Shown here one piece after another: positions 33,124 through 44,808 of a stretch of DNA of 64,000 nt (position 1 is the stretch's first letter; each line of letters begins with the position of its first letter). The position numbers were made by a program, and so were the translations under genes. The notes under the pieces were generated by a model. That model saw nothing but the letters and a program-made list of their open reading frames with translations, was not told the DNA's origin and made no database searches. The DNA comes from Otatea glauca (taxonomy: Eukaryota > Streptophyta > Magnoliopsida > Poales > Poaceae): positions 46,268,743 to 46,332,742 of the forward strand of contig CM070723.1 in the NCBI GenBank assembly GCA_036346275.1, read 5' to 3'.

Positions 33124-34897
33124 TGAAAGACCATGTGGAGGTCTATCCTTGTGTGTGATGAGTAATTGACGAGTTTTGAGCTTGGTTTGATTTGAATTGA
33201 ACTGGATTTGAAGCAATTTGAGTGTTGGGTGCTCTTCTTAGTGCTACCGGCCTAGGGGTAGTAGCACCGACCATTGAGAGCAATTATGATCGATTAATGA
33301 TTTTGGGATAATCATTGAATATCTTTGTGGGCATTGCTATGTGAAAGGTTTTTCCTTGTCTTTGATGGTTGCAGGGCGACGGTGCTAGGTCATGGTGAGG
33401 CGGAGGATGATCGGGACTAGGAGAGGAGCGTCGGAGGTCCAGACGGTTGGGAGATCGCCGGAAGATGATCGGAGACAGAGTCCGGGCATGTCAAGAATAC
33501 AAGGAAAGGAGATGATGCTAACTAGATGCCGCGTGGATAAATGAGGGCCGTCGGATAGAGGTCTAGTTGATAGGTTAGCGGGTCTAGGTAGTATGCTTCA
33601 AAACTGCAAGAAAACCCGCTATGTGTGTGGGTTTTGGGTTAGCCTTGCATGGCTGTGTGTGTGGGTTAATCCTAGCCCTTAGATGAGTGCTCTAGGTTGA
33701 GGGACTCATCCAAGGGTGGTAGGTGGCCCAACAAGAGTATAAATAGGGGTGGAGGGTAGCCTCCTCCTTAGAAGGTTTTTGAGGTTTTGAATACTCCTTT
33801 GAGCTTTGCCCACATGAAAGTGAGGCTTTGTAACCTCTCCTTCCAGAAATGAAAGTTTTATCCATCCAACTCTGAATTTATTTTGCGCATTTATATTATG
33901 TCTTTACTTTACGCAATTTAAATTCAGCATTTACTTTCCCGCAATTACATTCTCGCAATTTACTTTCATGCAATTTGGATTTGCCTCCCCTCCTTCTAAA
34001 TGATGTTGATCTTGGATGTTTTGAGTGTGTTCATATGGTTTAACATCTCTTTTGCACTCTTGGATTGAGTAGAGAACATCTTTTCTTTCAAGTTCCAACT
34101 TTGTTCAGAACTTGTTCTTTACACAGCATTTAGTATTTGATTTTTATAAAAATGTAGAAAACTCCTTTTTAAGTAATGCTTCTTGGAGGAGGTGCGGGAC
34201 TCTGATATCCACCTGCCAAAAAATTTTGGAGTTCACTTGTTCCACCGTTTGGGCGCCATGAGGTGAAAACCGAGCCCCAAACTTTCTGCTCGAAGTTCTT
34301 GACTGACTGTGTTCTTCGATTTTTCCTGTTTTTTCTGTAAGGCGTTTTGAGGAGAAATTTGGTGGAGTTCTTCACGACTCTGCTGCTCATAGGGAGAAAC
34401 ATTCTCAAGATTTTGTGAGCTGTAAAAGCCCACCAACCTCCTGTTCAAATTGAGGACAATTTCTAGAAATTCTGCTTTTGCTTTTCTGAAAGTGACTTTT
34501 GTGATTTGAATTGATGTCCTTTCTAAAAGCAAGAGTTGGATTGATTCCTCTTTATCTTGGACACTAGACAACCACGATTGTGACTCAAAAATCCACACAT
34601 ATTTTATGGTACTTATCCATGCAAGCTTGGGGTACACATAGTTGTCTAGTTTTTCGGGTTTTTCACGATTTCCTTTGAGCGATCTTGTCGAGGTTTTTGT
34701 TGGAGTATTTTGGGGGAAAATTTATTTGCGACCATTCACCCCCCCTCTGTTCGCCATCTCGATCCTTCAATTGGTATCAGAGCCGGTTCTGCTCTTTCTA
34801 GATCTTGACCGGTCTTAAGAGCCATGGCGACGGACAAATATTCCACCAAGCCTCGCATCTTTAATGGAGTAGATTTTCCTTTTTGGAAGTCCCGGAT
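33124..34897 (+). mobile_element. SIRE-2: 5' LTR, primer-binding site and gag start
   Basis: An LTR runs from TGAAAGACCATG (33124) to CATCTCGATCCTTCA (34769), 1646 bp, with TATA box TATAAATAG at 33738-33746. It is followed by an intact initiator-Met primer-binding site TTGGTATCAGAGCCGG (34770-34785) and a gag start at 34824 (MATDKYSTKPRIFNGVDFPF). After 24 codons the Tekay element begins at 34898. The rest of this copy must lie beyond the window's right edge. The LTR lacks the GGTAGTGCCG cluster of the SIRE-1 type and resembles the SIRE-3 LTRs. Confidence 0.85.
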
Positions 34898-36383
34898 TGT
34901 AACATCCCAAAATTTGCTTTAATATCATTTTATTGGTTATTTGTCCATTTTATGTTTTCTGAAATTTATTGGATTTTTCTGGATTTATTTGAATTAACTT
35001 TAAATTAAGTATATTGGTCTTTTGTTGAAAACTATTTAAATTTATGCAAAGTTAAAATAAAGTTTTGCCAAAAATATTTTATCTAAGCTCAAAATGCCTC
35101 AAAGTATTTTTGAGATTTTTTCGGGGATTTTTCCTGATAATTTTATTGCCTGAAACAAGTTAAATGATTTTCTGTAATTATTTTAAATCAAAAATCCTTT
35201 TAAAAACGTATGAACGAAAGAATGGCCGCCCATGCAATCGGCGCCCAAGTTAGCCCGCAAGCCCGCTTCTGCACAAACCCTAACCCTAAACCCGCTAACC
35301 GTTGGATTGAGATCCAACGGCTGTGCCTTCGCCGCGTCGACCGATTGCCCGGAGCCGTTGGATGGAAGCCACGTGGACGCGCGGGATGAGGCCGCGTCAC
35401 CTCTCCGTATCGCCGTCGGAGCCCGTCGCCGCCACGAGACCGACTCCGATTTCCGCGCTGCACACGCCTCCTCATGCGCCTATTTAAGGAGCCGTCATGT
35501 GCGTCGGGTTTCGCACATCGCGCCGAGCGTCTGCCGCAAGCCGTGAACCCTAGGACGCCGCCATCTGCGTGTGAGAGCTCGCCGGAGGAGAAGGAAGCAG
35601 TCGCCACAGTTTTCATCCAAAATCGCCGCCGATCCACCGTCTCCGTCATTCCAAGGGCCAGATCCGAGACCACTGTTCTGAGACGCACCCGCGCCGCCAG
35701 AGAACGTCGCCGTTGGACCGCCGCATCGTCGCAACATCTTCGTCGTCTCCAACACCGGCGAAGCTGCTCCACCGCACCGCCATCACCGGGATTGACCTCT
35801 GCCAGCCGTTAGATCTTCGTTAAACGCCGGACAGCCACGCCTTGGTAAGCAGCTGGTACGAATCGTCGGATTCGATCGTGCGATCGATGCGCCACCAGAA
35901 TAAGACATCGCTTTTCCGATTTCAACCACACCAGAATAAGACATCAACCCCTACACCCCGCCCTGCTAATCAGAACTTCCAGACGCCAGCACAGGGCAAT
36001 AATGCACCAGGAGGGAGTCAGCAGTCTGCAATCAAGAGATGCTATACATGTAACGTGCCAGGAATTTCTCTAATAGATGTCCACAGAAGGGAGGCATCAC
36101 GCCAAAGGCGTTTAACTTGGGATCAACACCTGCCAAGGCACCGGCTTCAGGAGGAAATCGTGCGCCAAGTCAAGCCGAGCAACCCTCAATCGACAAATAG
36201 CGTGGTAGGATCAATCACATCACCGCAGATGGAGCTCAAGAGGCTACTGACGTCAGATCGGGTAAGTTTACGTTAACTCAAGACCGCTACGCTTTATTTG
36301 ATTCTGGAGCTTCGCATTTGTTCGTTTTCAAAGTTTTGCAACCAAGAATGGATTTAAAGTGGTGAATCTTAAGTGTGTGCTAT
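34898..36383 (+). mobile_element. Tekay/Del-type gypsy, left part (LTR start, gag/PR scrap)
   Basis: Begins TGTAACATCCCAAAATTTGC, a typical start of long Tekay/Del LTRs. An AT-rich U3 gives way to a GC-rich part with a TATA-like CTATTTAAGG at about 35479-35488. At about 35890 the sequence jumps to gag zinc-knuckle and protease coding DNA, so the LTR end, primer-binding site and most of gag are deleted. The piece ends with GCTAT at the SIRE-3 insertion and resumes at 61575. Confidence 0.75.
35893..36383 (+). pseudogene. gag: Tekay gag C-terminus and protease start (broken)
   Basis: A frame with NQNFQTPAQGNNAPGG and the knuckle start KRCYTCNVPG resembles the linker and CCHC of Tekay gag, but the sequence diverges after CNVPG. 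A later frame at about 36270-36330 has TQDRYALFDSGASH, the aspartic protease DSG motif. A 17-bp direct repeat, ACCAGAATAAGACATC-type, lies at the left edge (35896 and 35930). SIRE-3 interrupts the protease. Confidence 0.65.
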
Positions 36384-38023
36384 TGAAGGACCATGTGGAG
36401 GTCCATCCATGTTTGTGATGAGTATTTGACTTTATTTGAGCAAGGTGTGCTCAAGTTTGAGTTTGATTTGGATTGATTTTCAAAATGAAGCAATTTGAGT
36501 TATCTCTCGCCAGAGGGAAGTACCGATCGTATGGATGCGTAGTGATGAGTTGGATGGTTTATATTGCATATCATTGTGGGCATTGCTATGTGAGGAGTTT
36601 CCTTGTTTTTGATGGTTGCAGGACGACAGTGCTAGGTCATGGTGAGGCGAAGGATGACCGGGACAAGGCGAGGAGCGTCGGAGGTCTAGACGGTTGGGAG
36701 ATCGCCGGAAGATGATCGGAGATGGAGTCCGAGCAAGTCAACAAGACAAGGAAAGGAGTTGATGCTAGCTAGATGCCGCGTGGATCAATGAGGGCCGTCG
36801 GATTGAGGTCTAGTTGATAGGTTAGCGGGTCTAGGTAGTATGCTTTGAAAACCGTGCAAGAAAATCCGGTATGTGTGTGGGTTTTGGGTTAGCCCTTGCA
36901 TGGCTGTGTGTGTGGGTTAATCCTAGCCCTTAGATGAGTGCTCTAGGGTTGAGGGACTCATCCAAGGGTGGTAGGTGGCCCAAGAGTAGTACAAATAGGG
37001 GTGGAGGGGTAGCCTCCTTCCCTTGAAGGTTTTGAGGTTTGTGAATGCTCCTTTGAGCTTTGCCCACATGAAAGTGAGGCTTTGTAACCTCTCCTTCCAG
37101 AAATGAAAGTTTTATCCATCCACCTCTGAATTTATTTTGCGCATTTACATTATGTCTTTACTTTACGCAATTTAAATTCAGCATTTACTTTCCCGCAATT
37201 ACATTCTCGCAATTTACTTTCATGTAATTTGGATTTGCCTCCCCTCCTTCTAAATGCTGCTGATCTTGGATGTTTTGAGTGTTTTCATATGGTTTTACAT
37301 CTCTTTTGCACTCTTGGATTGAGTAGAGAACATCTTTTCTTTCAAGTTCCAACTTTATTCAGAACTTGTTCTTCGCGCACCAGTCAGTGTTTGATTTCTA
37401 TAAAAATCTAGAAAAATCTTTTTCAAGTTATTCCTGTTGGAGGAGGTGTGTGACTCTGACGTCCACTTGCAGAAACATTTTGGAGTTCACTTGTTGCACC
37501 GTTTGGGCGCCATGAGGTGAAAACCGAGCCCCAAACTTCCTGCTCGAAGTTCTTGACCGGACTGTGTTCTTAGATTTTTCCTGTTTTTTCTGTAAGGCTT
37601 TTTGAGGAGATATTTGGTGGAGTTCTTCACGACTCTGATGCTCATAGGGAGAAAAAGTCTAAAAAATTTGTGAGCTGTAGAAACCCATCAACCTCCGGTG
37701 CAAATTGAGGACAAGTTCTGGAAATTCTGCTTTTGCTTTTCTTAAAGTGACTTTTGTGATTTGAATTGATATCCTTTCTAAAAGCAAGAGTTTGAATTGA
37801 TTCCTCTTTATCTTGGACACTAGACAACCAGTATTGTGACTCAAAAATCCCCACATATTTTATGGTACTTATCCATGCAAGCTTGGGGTACACATAGTTG
37901 TCTAGTTTTTCGTGTTTTTCACGATTTCCTTTGAGCGATCTTGTCGAGGTTTTTGTTGGAGTATTTTGGGGAAATTTTATTTATGACCATTCACCCCCAT
38001 CTGCTCGCCATCTCGGTCCTTCA
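36384..38023 (+). repeat. SIRE-3 5' LTR
   Basis: TGAAGGACCATGTGG to CATCTCGGTCCTTCA, collinear with 59932-61574. The core promoter reads TACAAATAG at 36990-36998, where all intact sister LTRs have TATAAATAG. The weakened TATA box is in the LTR that would drive the element. Confidence 0.92.
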
Positions 38024-38038
38024 ATTGGTATCGAGCCG
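38024..38038 (+). other. SIRE-3 primer-binding site
   Basis: Reads TTGGTATCGAGCCGG directly after the LTR. SIRE-2 has TTGGTATCAGAGCCGG at the same place. CAG is replaced by CG, disrupting pairing with initiator-Met tRNA or reflecting a consensus error. Confidence 0.75.
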
Positions 38039-38077
38039 GTTTTGCTCTTCCATAGATCTTGACCGGTCTCAAGAGCC

Positions 38078-40085
38078 ATGGCGACGGACAAATATTCCAC
38101 CAAGCCTCCCATCTTTAATGGAGTTGATTTTCCTTTTGAAGTCCTGATGGAGTCATACATCAACGCCTGTGGTTACCCGATATGGCGTAAGGTGAAACTC
38201 CGTATGAGGTTCCTCACGATGAAAATGTCACGCCATCAATATGGTTGACGTTGAGGCGAATGCTAAGGCAAGGAACATTCTCATACTGAGGTCTTAGCCG
38301 TGGTGAGTATGATAGAATTTTCACCTTCGCTCCGCTCACGAGATTTGGGTAACCTCGATGCTTACCATGAGGGCTCTACTCAAATCAAGACCGAGGCAAG
38401 ACCAGTTCAAGCGAGTACAACAAATTTGATCAACGTTTGGTGAGAGTCTCGACGAGTGTTTTGGTCGGTTTACAAAGATTTTGAGCGACCTCCGAGCGCT
38501 TGGTTGCATATACTCGACTCGGACAATGCTCGGCATTTCTTGACCGCACTCGACCTTCGGGTTTGGGAGATGAAGGTGGCCACCATCAAGGACACCACCG
38601 ACTTATCGACTCGACTCTTGACGGGCTTTATTCCCGCCAAGACTCATGAGATCGATGTCGCTCTCTAAGACGAAATCTCATCGATGGCTTTGGTCACCGA
38701 TCCCATTGGATCTTCTTCTTCCGATCCTTCTATTGGTTTCTCTCTTCCGCCTTTGCGAGCTAAGCGATGACCAATCGAGAAATTTTAAAATGAGCTTGCT
38801 CTTCTCGCCGCAAGTTTTCTCATGCATACAAGAGGGTGAGAGAGAGGAAGAGAGGTGGCATGATCACCGCTTCGAGTGTGGTGGCCCCAACCACATTCGC
38901 GAACTGTCCCAAGCCGAGAAGGGCAAGAACGACGCTGGTGGTTCGGGCAAGAACGACTACACCGACAAGAACCGCAACAAGAAGCCTCGGTTCGTGAATT
39001 GGCACACGAGAAGAAGTACCGCAACTTCTCCAAGAACAAGAAGCTCTTCCACCGTGTCCTCGCCGCGCTTGACGACATCAACCTCTCCGACACGGAGACA
39101 TGGAGCGACGAGGCGAGGATGATCCGCAAGAGAAGAAGGGTGGCGACGACTTCTCGGCCTATGCTTCATGGCCGACACCAACGACATCACGACCAGCTCT
39201 ACAATGACTCGGATGAGATACCCTCCTATGACCACTCAACGAAGCTTTCGCAAATTAGGAAAATTTCATGCTAGAGCTAGAGCTAGGTGTACTGAGCTTG
39301 AGAAGGAAGTAGGTACCTTGACTCATGAGTTAGCTTCACTTAGATCTTCTCCCTCCCGAATCACTGATGATTGCTCTTTGTGTGATGCTATTCTTGTGGA
39401 GTTGGAGAACCTAAGGACCATACATGATAGTGTGCTTGCTGAACTTGATGGTCTTAGGTTGAAGAATGCTAGCACTAATTCTGTTGATGCTATTCCTGTT
39501 GAGGCTAGTTTTCTTCATGCTCACTCTACTCCATCATGTGCTAATTGCCCTAAATTGCTTGTCGAAATTGCCCTAGATTGAGGCAACCGTGCTAGGGGAA
39601 CAAAAAGCACGTGTTGAGAGATCTTCTCTTTCTCTTTCTGGTTCTTCTTCTTCCTCTCCTTCCCCCTATTCTTCTTGTGCTTCTTTCTTCCGAGATTGCC
39701 AGTATCTTATGAGCACTCTCGAGAAGTTTGTTGGAGGCAAGAAGAAGCTCAATCTTATTCTAAACCAATCCAAGATTTGTAGATTCAATCAAGGTCTAGG
39801 ATTTGATCCTTGAGCACGCTGGGCATCCTCCCACCATTGCGCGGCTCCAAGAGTGATGAGATTGTGGTAGCTCCTGCAGTGAGTACCACCGTGTTTAGGT
39901 CCGCTGGGGTTGTCCATAGGACTTCCGACTGTAAGGGTGTTACTCCTATTACGCCCCGCTCTAGCAAGGCGGTACACATGCACCTTCCGTAAGAAGGATG
40001 GTCACCTAGAAGATTTCTCGCTTCAGCGCGCCAAGATCACTCGGTGTGGCGTGTTGTCGCTCTTAGGGGTATTCGTGGTCATCCC
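38078..40085 (+). pseudogene. gag: SIRE-3 gag (broken)
   Basis: The start codon at 38078 follows an AGCC context and begins MATDKYSTKPPIFNGVDF; the frame is lost within 25 codons. Shifted pieces continue through SERLVAYT-type sequence to KNKKLFHRVLAALDDINL (about 39035) and the coiled coil ELEKEVGTLTHELASLRS (39168-39581). The zinc knuckle near 39975-40020 reads CTFRKKDGHLEDFS: two of the four ligands are lost compared with CTFCQKDGHLVDFC in SIRE-1, one through TGT to CGT and one through TGC to TCG. Confidence 0.8.
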
Positions 40086-40542
40086 CGCACTTTGAGTGCT
40101 CCTAAGACACACACCGCTTCTAGATAGGTTAGAGAGTCGCTGCTTTTGGACGGCGCCCGTGACTTGGTTTTCATGCTAGTTCTTCGAGTTTTAGTCCCGA
40201 GCTGTCAGAGTCGGGTCTTTCCGCCGTCCTCTTGATATTCCTCGCTTTTCCCATCGAGGTAGATATCGTGGCGTGAGGTGTTTTCCAGATGAGATCCAGC
40301 AGCCTTATCGGGATGGTCCGGCTTTTGCACCACGACGTACAACCCAGCTTTGACTCCTAGATTATCTACCGAGTTGCTCCAGATCGTGAGAGTTGAGCGT
40401 CAGAGAGACACTCGAGTCCGATCTTCTTCCGTGGTCGGTACTGAGGTGTCGATGGTTCAAGATTGGGTTCCTAAGTCTTCACTCTATCCCAAGATCGAGT
40501 CATCTTTTCTCTTGTGTCTTGATCAGTTAAATCCGGATGGGG

Positions 40543-41935
40543 AAGGGCGATGTTTGGATTGTTGACCCGGTTGTTCTCGTCAGATGACCGAGATTCTCGC
40601 TGGTTCTCTTCCTAGTCCGAGCCCCGGTGATGAGTTAATCACTTTTGGGGATGCATCTTGTGTAGAGTCATTGCTAAAGGTACCATCCGCATTAACCAAA
40701 ATTTCATTCTTAAAGATGTTGCCTTGGTAAGTGGTCGCAATACAATCGCTTCTCTGCTTCTCACTTATCGATGACTCTTTCGAGGTAAGCTTCAAGAGTA
40801 ATGCCTGTAGAATTCTTGATTCATCAGGAGGGTTAGTTTGCGGGATTTTTAGATTTGGGAGAGTCTTTCATGCTAATTTTTCTGCTTCTTCTAGAGACTC
40901 TCTTCGATGTTTGATTGCTTCTGAGTCTCGTGATCTCTCCTTCTGGCATAGGAGACTTGGTCACATTGGTTTTGATCATTTGACCCGAGTTAGCAGCCAC
41001 GATCCCATTCGGGGTTTGCCCAAACTCAAGATGGTCAAAGACTTAGTTTGCTCTCCTTGCCGACATGGCAAGATGGTTACTACTTCTCATCCTCCAGTCA
41101 CCGTAGTGATGACTGATGCACTAGGACAGCTTTTACATATGGACACTGTTGGTCCAGCTAGAGTGCAGTCAGCAGGAGGGAAGTGGTATGTTCTTGTCAT
41201 CGTTGATGATTTTTCTAGATACTCTTGGGTATTTTTAAAGGCCTCGAAGGATGAGACTTTTTCTCACTTCAGGGGTTTGGTCAGTAGGTTGTCTATTGAG
41301 CTCCCAGGTGCATTACGAGCTATATGCAGTGATAATGGCACGGAGTTCAAGAATTCCTACTTTGAGAGTTTCGTGTGGAGTCCGGTTTAGAGCATCGTTT
41401 CTTCTCCCTACGCCTCTCAGAATGGCGAGTGGAAAGGAAGAACAGGACCTTGGTTGAGATGGCCAAGACGATCCTAGACGAGTACAGTACTCCTAGGAAG
41501 TTTTGGGCTGAGGCTATAGCTACTACTTGCCATGTTTCTAATCGCGTGTTTTTGAGAGCACATATGCATCGCACTTCTTATGAGTTGAGGTATGGGCGAA
41601 AGCCCAGTGTGTCTCATTTTCGCGTTTTCGGTTGCAAGTGTTTTATCTTCAAGTCTGGTAACCTAGATAAGTTTGAGTCTCGCTCTTCTGATGGTATCTT
41701 TCTAGGTTACTCGACTTCTTCTCGTAGCTATAGGGTCTGGAGTGTTGATACGCATAGGATCATAGAGACCTGTGATATGTGACCTTTGATGAGGCTAGCC
41801 CAGGAGCTAGACCTGATGTTTCAGGCTCTTCTTATCCCTCCGTGACCATCTTTGTAGAAGATGAGGTTGATGGAGATGATGGTGTTCCACCGGATCCAGT
41901 TCTCTCTACACCTAAGGTGCCTCCTGTTTCCATTT
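40543..41935 (+). pseudogene. pol: SIRE-3 pol N-terminal part: protease and integrase (broken)
   Basis: The protease motif is WIVDPGCSRQM, with DSG changed to DPG. A long open frame (40731-41390) carries the HRRLGHIGFDH and CSPCRHGKM zinc module and the integrase core with D (HMDTVG) and D (CSDNGTEF). A frameshift after FESF and another at the expected VVE (reads QNG-EWKG) break the third acidic position. The frame 41375-41782 continues KNRTLVEMAKTILDEY to RSYRVWSVDTHRIIE, then shifts. It ends at the solo-LTR insertion in the linker before RT. Confidence 0.85.
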
Positions 41936-44808
41936 TGTCGGGACCGGATTTCCAAATCCGAACCCTCTGTGTATAACCTGTGCTAGTCCAGGAAAAGCCA
42001 AAGACACACAAGGGAAACAAGTGATGACAAAGACATCCATATCACGAATCAAATATTATTAATTAAGCTTAAAGAATATTAGCCTTATGGCCAATTATTA
42101 CAAATAAGAAGCATCATAGCTTGAGTTCAATAAGAAACAATAAACGAAATAACAAAGAAAGAAAGTAAGTAAGCCCATCCATTTGCCCAACAGTAATCGA
42201 TGGGGTTCGCGCCCTAGCATTCCGGACGCTTTCATCATAACCACAAGCGTAGAAATCGTAGTCACCTTCCGCTTCGCGAACTCTTACGTGGAAGGTTGGG
42301 GATGTTGCAAGGGTGAGCATGTAATGTACTCCGCAAGTCTTCTAACATAATGCATGATAACTATATGCAAGGCTAAGCAATTGAAGGCATAATATGGCTC
42401 TTTTAGCATAAAGCAAAGTTTAATCAGTAAATACCAATAGTAATTTCATAAAGCATCATTTGAATAAAATGTAATAGCATAGTAATTGAATTTGATATAA
42501 CAATTAAAGCAGTTCCATCTACGACCGCTCCATCCGCCAAACCATAACCCAAGAGTTCCATCCGCTCTCTGATTCCCAAACCATCATTTTCTTTTGAAAC
42601 AAAACCATAAAATCTACAATGTGCAGCGCACTCGCCGCCCTTGACCGTGGGCACGGCTACTTAAGTAGTTTTAACTCTACAGAGTGTGTACACTTTACCC
42701 ACAAGACATGATCGACTCTTGTTGCCATGCACTTAACACACTTCCTTTGGTGTGTCTACAGAGAGATCATGACAAGGCCTTTACAATGCACAACCCCACT
42801 ATTAACCTCGCCGCTAAGGTTTCACGAAGCCCCTCTTGCGCTTTGCCAACATCTGCACTCACCAACCGCGAAGCTAATAATGAGACGCACAAATTATTTA
42901 GCCGTGTCGCACCCATATAGACTTGTGGTTGTACGGTAGTGCTCGGTCCATGGTAACACACGCTGGTCCTTAATCGACTAGGGCGAACATTCACATACCA
43001 AGGTCTCGTGCTTTCTACACCCGCCAAACATCCATCCGCCCTGCCTAAACCATTTCCACTTTATTTTACTTAAACCACAGCAGCAACACCAATTGCCGCA
43101 CTTTCACAAATAAGTTTAAACAACATTTGAAATGATTCCCATATTGGCACAATCACCAAACGCTTAAGTCGACTAAGCAATTCTACCGCTCCATGCTAAT
43201 CTATCGGATATCACCAAATAAAATAGCTAGTATATATATATCATCTAGGTGTCAAAGGTTCGACATGATCAATACCAATGAGGGTATAACAATTTCTGGT
43301 ATTTAACTATATTCTAAAACTATGTTTAAAGTACATTGCATAAAGTAAGCATGCATAATTTAAAACAATATAGGCATTTTGTAAAATTTGGGATCAATAT
43401 GTTCAAGGAAGACTTGCCTTCACCGCTTCTTGCTGGTTCTACTCGATTCTCGATTCGATCGATTCGATCGCTGCCTACACGCTGAAACGAGGCAAATAAA
43501 TAAAACAAATTCAAATAAAATTCAAAAATTGAAAATAATGGTACTGGAAGATAGATCTTGAATTTAGATGAATTTAGAAATTTGAATCACTGGAATCGGA
43601 GCTCGAACGAAGGAGAACGGGCTCCTGGAAGATTCCAGATCAGAAAATCAGAGAAAAACAGAGAGGCTGACACGTGGCAGACTGCGATTGGCTGGAATTT
43701 CGGGTTTTCGAAAATCGAAAGAAAAGGAAAGCCGCCGACACGTGGGGCCCACATGTCGCTGGCTCTACCCACGGTGAACCGAGCACCGAGGCGGAGAGAA
43801 GCCGACGTGGCGGACCACGCTGAGGTGGCGACCACGCGGCGGGCTAGGGCTGACGTGGCGGCCGACGCACCGCCACGCTGGGCTAGGCACACGCGACGGT
43901 GACGCGCCGCCACGCGGACGGTGACGCGGCGCGGAACCGAGGCGGCGCGACGCGGCGCGGAGACGGCGACGCTGCCCGACGGGCCGCCCACGCGGCGGCA
44001 TCGGCGCTGTGGCGGATCGGATGGCTACGCACACGGCGAGGGGAGATGGCGGCGGCGATGGCGCGGCACGCCGAGGCGTAGAAGACGGGCGGCTTTGCGC
44101 AAAACCGCGACGGATCCGAACCGAGTAGGGGCAAAAGGAAGAGGGCGGCGGGAGTTCGGGCGAGACCGTAAACAACGGCGAGGATCACGAAGGCGCGAAC
44201 GGCGGCGAAGAGATGCACGGCACGGCGCGAAGAGACGAGCTCGGGGCGGTGACAGCGGCGAATCTCGGAAACGAGATAGAGGGACGCGCGGCGGCTTTTA
44301 TAGACGCGATGCCGAGGAGTCCGGCGGATACGGCGCGGCGGGCGCGAAAACGCGGCGCGGAGTCCGGCCGAGACGACGGCACTGGTCGCCGACAGTGGGG
44401 CCCACGCGTACGCGTGGCCGCGGTGAGCGAGCCAGTGGCCGGGCCGAGAACTGGCCGCGACGTGAGCGGGCCAAAGAAGGAAAAGAAACGCCGGGAAGGA
44501 TTCGCCCGCAAGGATTTCAAATAAAAACATTTTTCGAATTAACAAAATCCTGTGAATTGAAATAAAAGCAAATAAATTCAAATAAATATCAAATAAATCC
44601 GAGAAAAATCTCCAAAAATACAGAAAAATTCCTTGCAAAGATAATGAACCCAAGAAAACTGAAAATCTAATGTTTGATGGATAGATTAGCCTAATTAAAT
44701 CCTTTTATAAATAGAAAATTCAAATTAAGCCGAAATTAATTCAAAGAAATTACAAATGGTGAATTTTGAAATTCAAACATTCTAAAATCCAAATTTTGGA
44801 ATGTTACA
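41936..44808 (-). repeat. Tekay/Del-type solo LTR inserted in SIRE-3
   Basis: A 2873-bp unit starts (minus strand) TGTAACATTCCAAAATTTGG and ends GGTCCCGACA, flanked by CATTT on both sides (41931-41935 and 44809-44813). No gag or pol lies inside, so it is a solo LTR left by recombination between two LTRs. The minus strand goes from AT-rich U3 through a very GC/CpG-rich block (about 43750-44520) with TATA box CTATAAAAGCC near 44297. The open frames in the GC-rich block show no family resemblance. Confidence 0.85.

Noticed and set aside
35275..35297. Telomere-like ACCCTAACCCTAAACCC
   Set aside because: Only about two to three degenerate units inside a GC-rich Tekay LTR. Too short for an interstitial telomere repeat.
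43558..44653. Long GC-rich frames (up to 256 codons) in the solo LTR
   Set aside because: They overlap on both strands, have arginine/alanine-rich low-complexity translations and no domain. This is expected of CpG-rich LTR sequence.
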